Assembly (NCBI GenBank): GCA_029865195.1
Contig: JAOUHH010000135.1
Coordinates: 1 to 7,664, forward strand
Length of the DNA: 7,664 nucleotides
Direction: 5' to 3'
From: Desulfobulbaceae bacterium
GTDB taxonomy: Bacteria; Desulfobacterota; Desulfobulbia; Desulfobulbales; UBA5123
A model generated the notes under the pieces. That model was not told the origin of the DNA. It made no database searches and saw only the letters and a list, made by a program, of their open reading frames with translations. The position numbers and the translations under genes are program-made. Position 1 is the first letter of the stretch; each line of letters starts with the position of its first letter. Shown here one piece after another: positions 5,908 to 7,664 of the stretch.

Positions 5908-6219
5908 TTGCAGCAGATACTGATTGCCCAGGCCGGTGAAGGCATGATCCTGGCCAAGGACGTTGAAACGGCGGAAGGCCGCGTTCTGTGCGGCAAGGGC
6001 ACCGAACTCACCGGTTGCCTTGTCGAGCGGCTCAAGAAGATGGAGGTCACCCACGTCACCGTCGAGGGCCATCCGGTGGAGGATGCCAACGAAAAAACCC
6101 TTGAGCAGGAACTCCTCGACATCGAGCGGCGGTTCAGCCGCGTCAAGCACATCCCGCCCCTGCGGCATCTCAAGAAACGGCTGATGGAACGCGCCGTTGA
6201 AGCCCGGAAAGAAGTCTAA
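5908..6219 (+). CDS. Small DUF3391-like protein of an HDOD operon
   Basis: 103 residues from a TTG start. Residues 9-55 follow the pattern A-x-x-G-M-x-L-A-K-D-V, G-R-V-L-C-G-K-G-T-E-L-T, V-E-R-L-K-K-M-x-V-T-H-V-T-V-E-G. This resembles the small N-terminal domain found ahead of HD-GYP phosphodiesterases (DUF3391-like) but here stands alone. Residues 60-103 are a charged helical tail. Similar stand-alone proteins are known to me next to HDOD genes in deltaproteobacteria. Its stop codon overlaps the HDOD start by one base (TAATG), implying translational coupling and roughly equal expression. An accessory or interaction subunit for the HDOD protein is inferred. No catalytic residues are visible. 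Confidence 0.8.
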   Translation: MQQILIAQAGEGMILAKDVETAEGRVLCGKGTELTGCLVERLKKMEVTHVTVEGHPVEDANEKTLEQELLDIERRFSRVKHIPPLRHLKKRLMERAVEARKEV

Positions 6220-7100
6220 TGGACGAGACCAAGAAAGAACATTTTCGGCGCACCCTGCGGGAGATCAAGAATCTTCCCACCCTGCCCGGCATCGTCACCA
6301 AGCTCACCGCGATGGCCGAGGACCCTGACACCACCACCGAGCAGATGGGCAAGGTGATCAGCAAGGACCATATCCTCGCCGCCAAGCTGCTGCGGCTGGT
6401 CAACTCCGCCTTTTACGGCTTCCCGCAGCGGATCAGCTCGCTGAACAGCGCCATTATCCTGCTCGGCTTCAACGTCATCAAGAGTTTGATCATCAGCGCC
6501 TCGATCTTCGAGATCATGGAGGATCAGGACGTGGAGTTGTGGGAGCATTCCCTGGGCTGCGCCGTGGTCTGCAGCGTGGTCGCCAAGCGGCTGGGGATCA
6601 GCGACCCCGAGGAGATCAGTACCGCCGGCCTGATCCACGACATCGGCAAGGTGGCGATCAAGATGGAGCTGCCCGAGGAGTACGAGCAGATCAACGTCAT
6701 GGTGCGGGAGAAAAAGGTTTCGCGGTTCACCGCCGAGCGGGAGATCCTCGGCCTCGACCATGCCGAGGTCGGCGGCTGGCTGGCGAAGAAATGGAACCTG
6801 CCCGCCAAGCTCATCGAGCCCATCTCCTGCCACCACGACCCGCGCCTTGCCAAGAACGAACAGCTTTCCAGCGCCGTGGTTCACTTCGGCAACATCGTCA
6901 TCCGGGGCATGGGTTACGCGCACGGCGACGACATCTGGGTGCCGCCCATGAGCCAGCGGGCCTTCCGGATGCTGGAGATGACCTCCGTCGACATCGACGA
7001 GATCCTCGACGAGATCGAAGACAAGCTCTGGGACGTCAAGGGCTTCAGCCTGGAAATCATCTCCGAACAGCAGGCGGCCGCCGCCGGCGACTGCGACTGA
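6219..7100 (+). CDS. HDOD-domain signalling protein
   Basis: 293 residues from the ATG at 6219, one base inside the upstream stop. The HDOD core covers about 16-225: N-L-P-T-L-P-G-I-V near 18-26, S-K-D-H-I-L-A-A-K-L-L-R-L-V-N-S-A-F-Y-G at 48-67, L-N-S-A-I-I-L-L-G at 75-83. Unlike many HDOD domains it keeps several HD-hydrolase residues: H110, H140-D141 with G143-K144, H181 and H205-H206. The last expected Asp appears replaced (V-H-F-G-N at 221-225). Residues 250-293 are an acidic helical tail ending in Ala-rich sequence. HDOD proteins act as adaptors in c-di-GMP and stress signalling, mostly without known enzymatic activity. Whether this one binds metal or is catalytic cannot be told. The next gene begins 33 bases downstream in the same operon. 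Confidence 0.93.
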   Translation: MDETKKEHFRRTLREIKNLPTLPGIVTKLTAMAEDPDTTTEQMGKVISKDHILAAKLLRLVNSAFYGFPQRISSLNSAIILLGFNVIKSLIISASIFEIMEDQDVELWEHSLGCAVVCSVVAKRLGISDPEEISTAGLIHDIGKVAIKMELPEEYEQINVMVREKKVSRFTAEREILGLDHAEVGGWLAKKWNLPAKLIEPISCHHDPRLAKNEQLSSAVVHFGNIVIRGMGYAHGDDIWVPPMSQRAFRMLEMTSVDIDEILDEIEDKLWDVKGFSLEIISEQQAAAAGDCD

Positions 7101-7119
7101 CCACCGCCGCCGTCAACCT

Positions 7120-7126
7120 AGGAAAA
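7120..7126 (+). promoter_or_regulatory. Ribosome binding site of the receiver-GGDEF gene
   Basis: AGGAAAA, seven bases before the ATG at 7134. It supports this start in the 33-base gap after the HDOD stop. Confidence 0.55.
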
Positions 7127-7133
7127 CAGATCG

Positions 7134-7664
7134 ATGCAGCGGATCCTCATCGCCGGCCAGACCATCCTGCACACCCCTGAACCCCGGATCCTCCTTGAGA
7201 CCAAGGGCTACCAGATCATTCACTGCGACAACCTGCCGGACGCGGTCGGCCTGATCCTGGAGGACCCGCCGGACCTGCTGATCATCGAAAAAGGCTTTGC
7301 CGGCGGCAACCACGATCATGAACTGATCAAGGCAGCCAAGGCCTGTCTGCAGAAGGCCAACATGCCCATCCTCCTCGCCCTCGACCAGGGCGATCTCAAG
7401 GCCGAGATGGACTGGAATCACTTCCCGGTGGATGACTTCATGGTCAAGCCGGTGGCGCCGGAAACCATCCTCTCCCACATCAAGCTCGCCGAATCGCGGA
7501 TGGTGCGGGTCTTCGACAACAACCCCTTGAGCCGGCTACCGGGCAACACCTCGATCCTGCGCGCGATCCAGAAAACCATCGACGCCGACGAGCCCTACGG
7601 GGTCTGCTACATCGACATCGACAACTTCAAGCCCTACAACGACCGCTACGGCTTCTCACGGGGC
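7134..7664 (+). CDS. Degenerate receiver + GGDEF protein, C-terminus beyond window
   Basis: 177 codons from the ATG at 7134 stay open to the last base. Residues 1-118 have the length and layout of a response-regulator receiver: I-L-I strand at 4-6, P-D-L-L-I-I at 46-51, M-P-I-L-L-A at 77-82, and the conserved K105-P106 loop. The acidic pair is missing (A7-G8-Q9), the phospho-acceptor position is E52 instead of Asp, and A82 replaces the usual Thr/Ser, so normal phosphorylation is unlikely. A linker leads into a GGDEF start: N-P-L-S-R-L-P-G-N at 130-138 and Y-I-D-I-D-N-F-K-P-Y-N-D-R-Y-G-F at 159-174, with D161/D163 at the metal-binding position. The GG(D/E)EF loop itself lies outside the window, so active diguanylate cyclase versus c-di-GMP-binding relic is open. 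It is the third gene of the operon after the HDOD gene. Confidence 0.88.
   Translation, partial: MQRILIAGQTILHTPEPRILLETKGYQIIHCDNLPDAVGLILEDPPDLLIIEKGFAGGNHDHELIKAAKACLQKANMPILLALDQGDLKAEMDWNHFPVDDFMVKPVAPETILSHIKLAESRMVRVFDNNPLSRLPGNTSILRAIQKTIDADEPYGVCYIDIDNFKPYNDRYGFSRG

Overview
The window looks like a GC-rich, Gram-negative bacterial chromosome, most likely a deltaproteobacterium (Desulfobacterota / Geobacter-Desulfobulbus type). That placement is inference. It rests on the pairing of an HDOD protein with a small DUF3391-like protein and a receiver-GGDEF protein, on a periplasmic vWA/OmpA protein, and on the codon bias of the flanks. No rRNA or tRNA gene, CRISPR array or complete insertion sequence was found.

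Layout. (1) Positions 1-2763, minus strand: a very large exported protein, 921 codons visible and running off the left edge. It has a signal peptide, a von Willebrand A domain with an intact MIDAS, three copies of a roughly 90-residue beta-type module, a degenerate OmpA-like domain and a canonical OmpA domain cut by the window edge. A 900-codon reading frame on the opposite strand is only its shadow. (2) Positions about 3046-5620, minus strand: an insert of three genes, all for membrane-associated proteins. In order of transcription they are a SLATT-type two-TM protein (5558-5031), a TM-anchored TPR-like protein (4891-4103), and, 13 bases later, a predicted lipoprotein with a second, C-terminal TM helix (4089-3046). 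The first two are clearly AT-richer than the flanks (hand counts: 19/60 G+C at 5101-5160 and 22/60 at 4681-4740, against 40/60 at 6601-6660), which suggests horizontal acquisition. An imperfect inverted repeat resembling an integron attC site separates the SLATT gene from the next one. (3) Positions 5559-5907: a 349-base gene-free divergent region with a good promoter on each strand. (4) Positions 5908-7664, plus strand: a tight operon of a small DUF3391-like protein, an HDOD protein (start and stop codons share one base) and a protein with a degenerate receiver followed by a GGDEF domain that runs off the right edge.

How the genes may work together. The right-hand operon looks like a cyclic-di-GMP / HDOD signalling module. 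The left-hand gene is a cell-envelope protein probably bound to peptidoglycan. The island between them is the accessory part. SLATT proteins are known as predicted membrane effectors of nucleotide-dependent conflict systems, but no nucleotidyltransferase, SLOG or nuclease partner lies in this window. The SLATT / TM-TPR / lipoprotein trio is the best candidate for an undescribed system, and its function cannot be settled from sequence reading alone.
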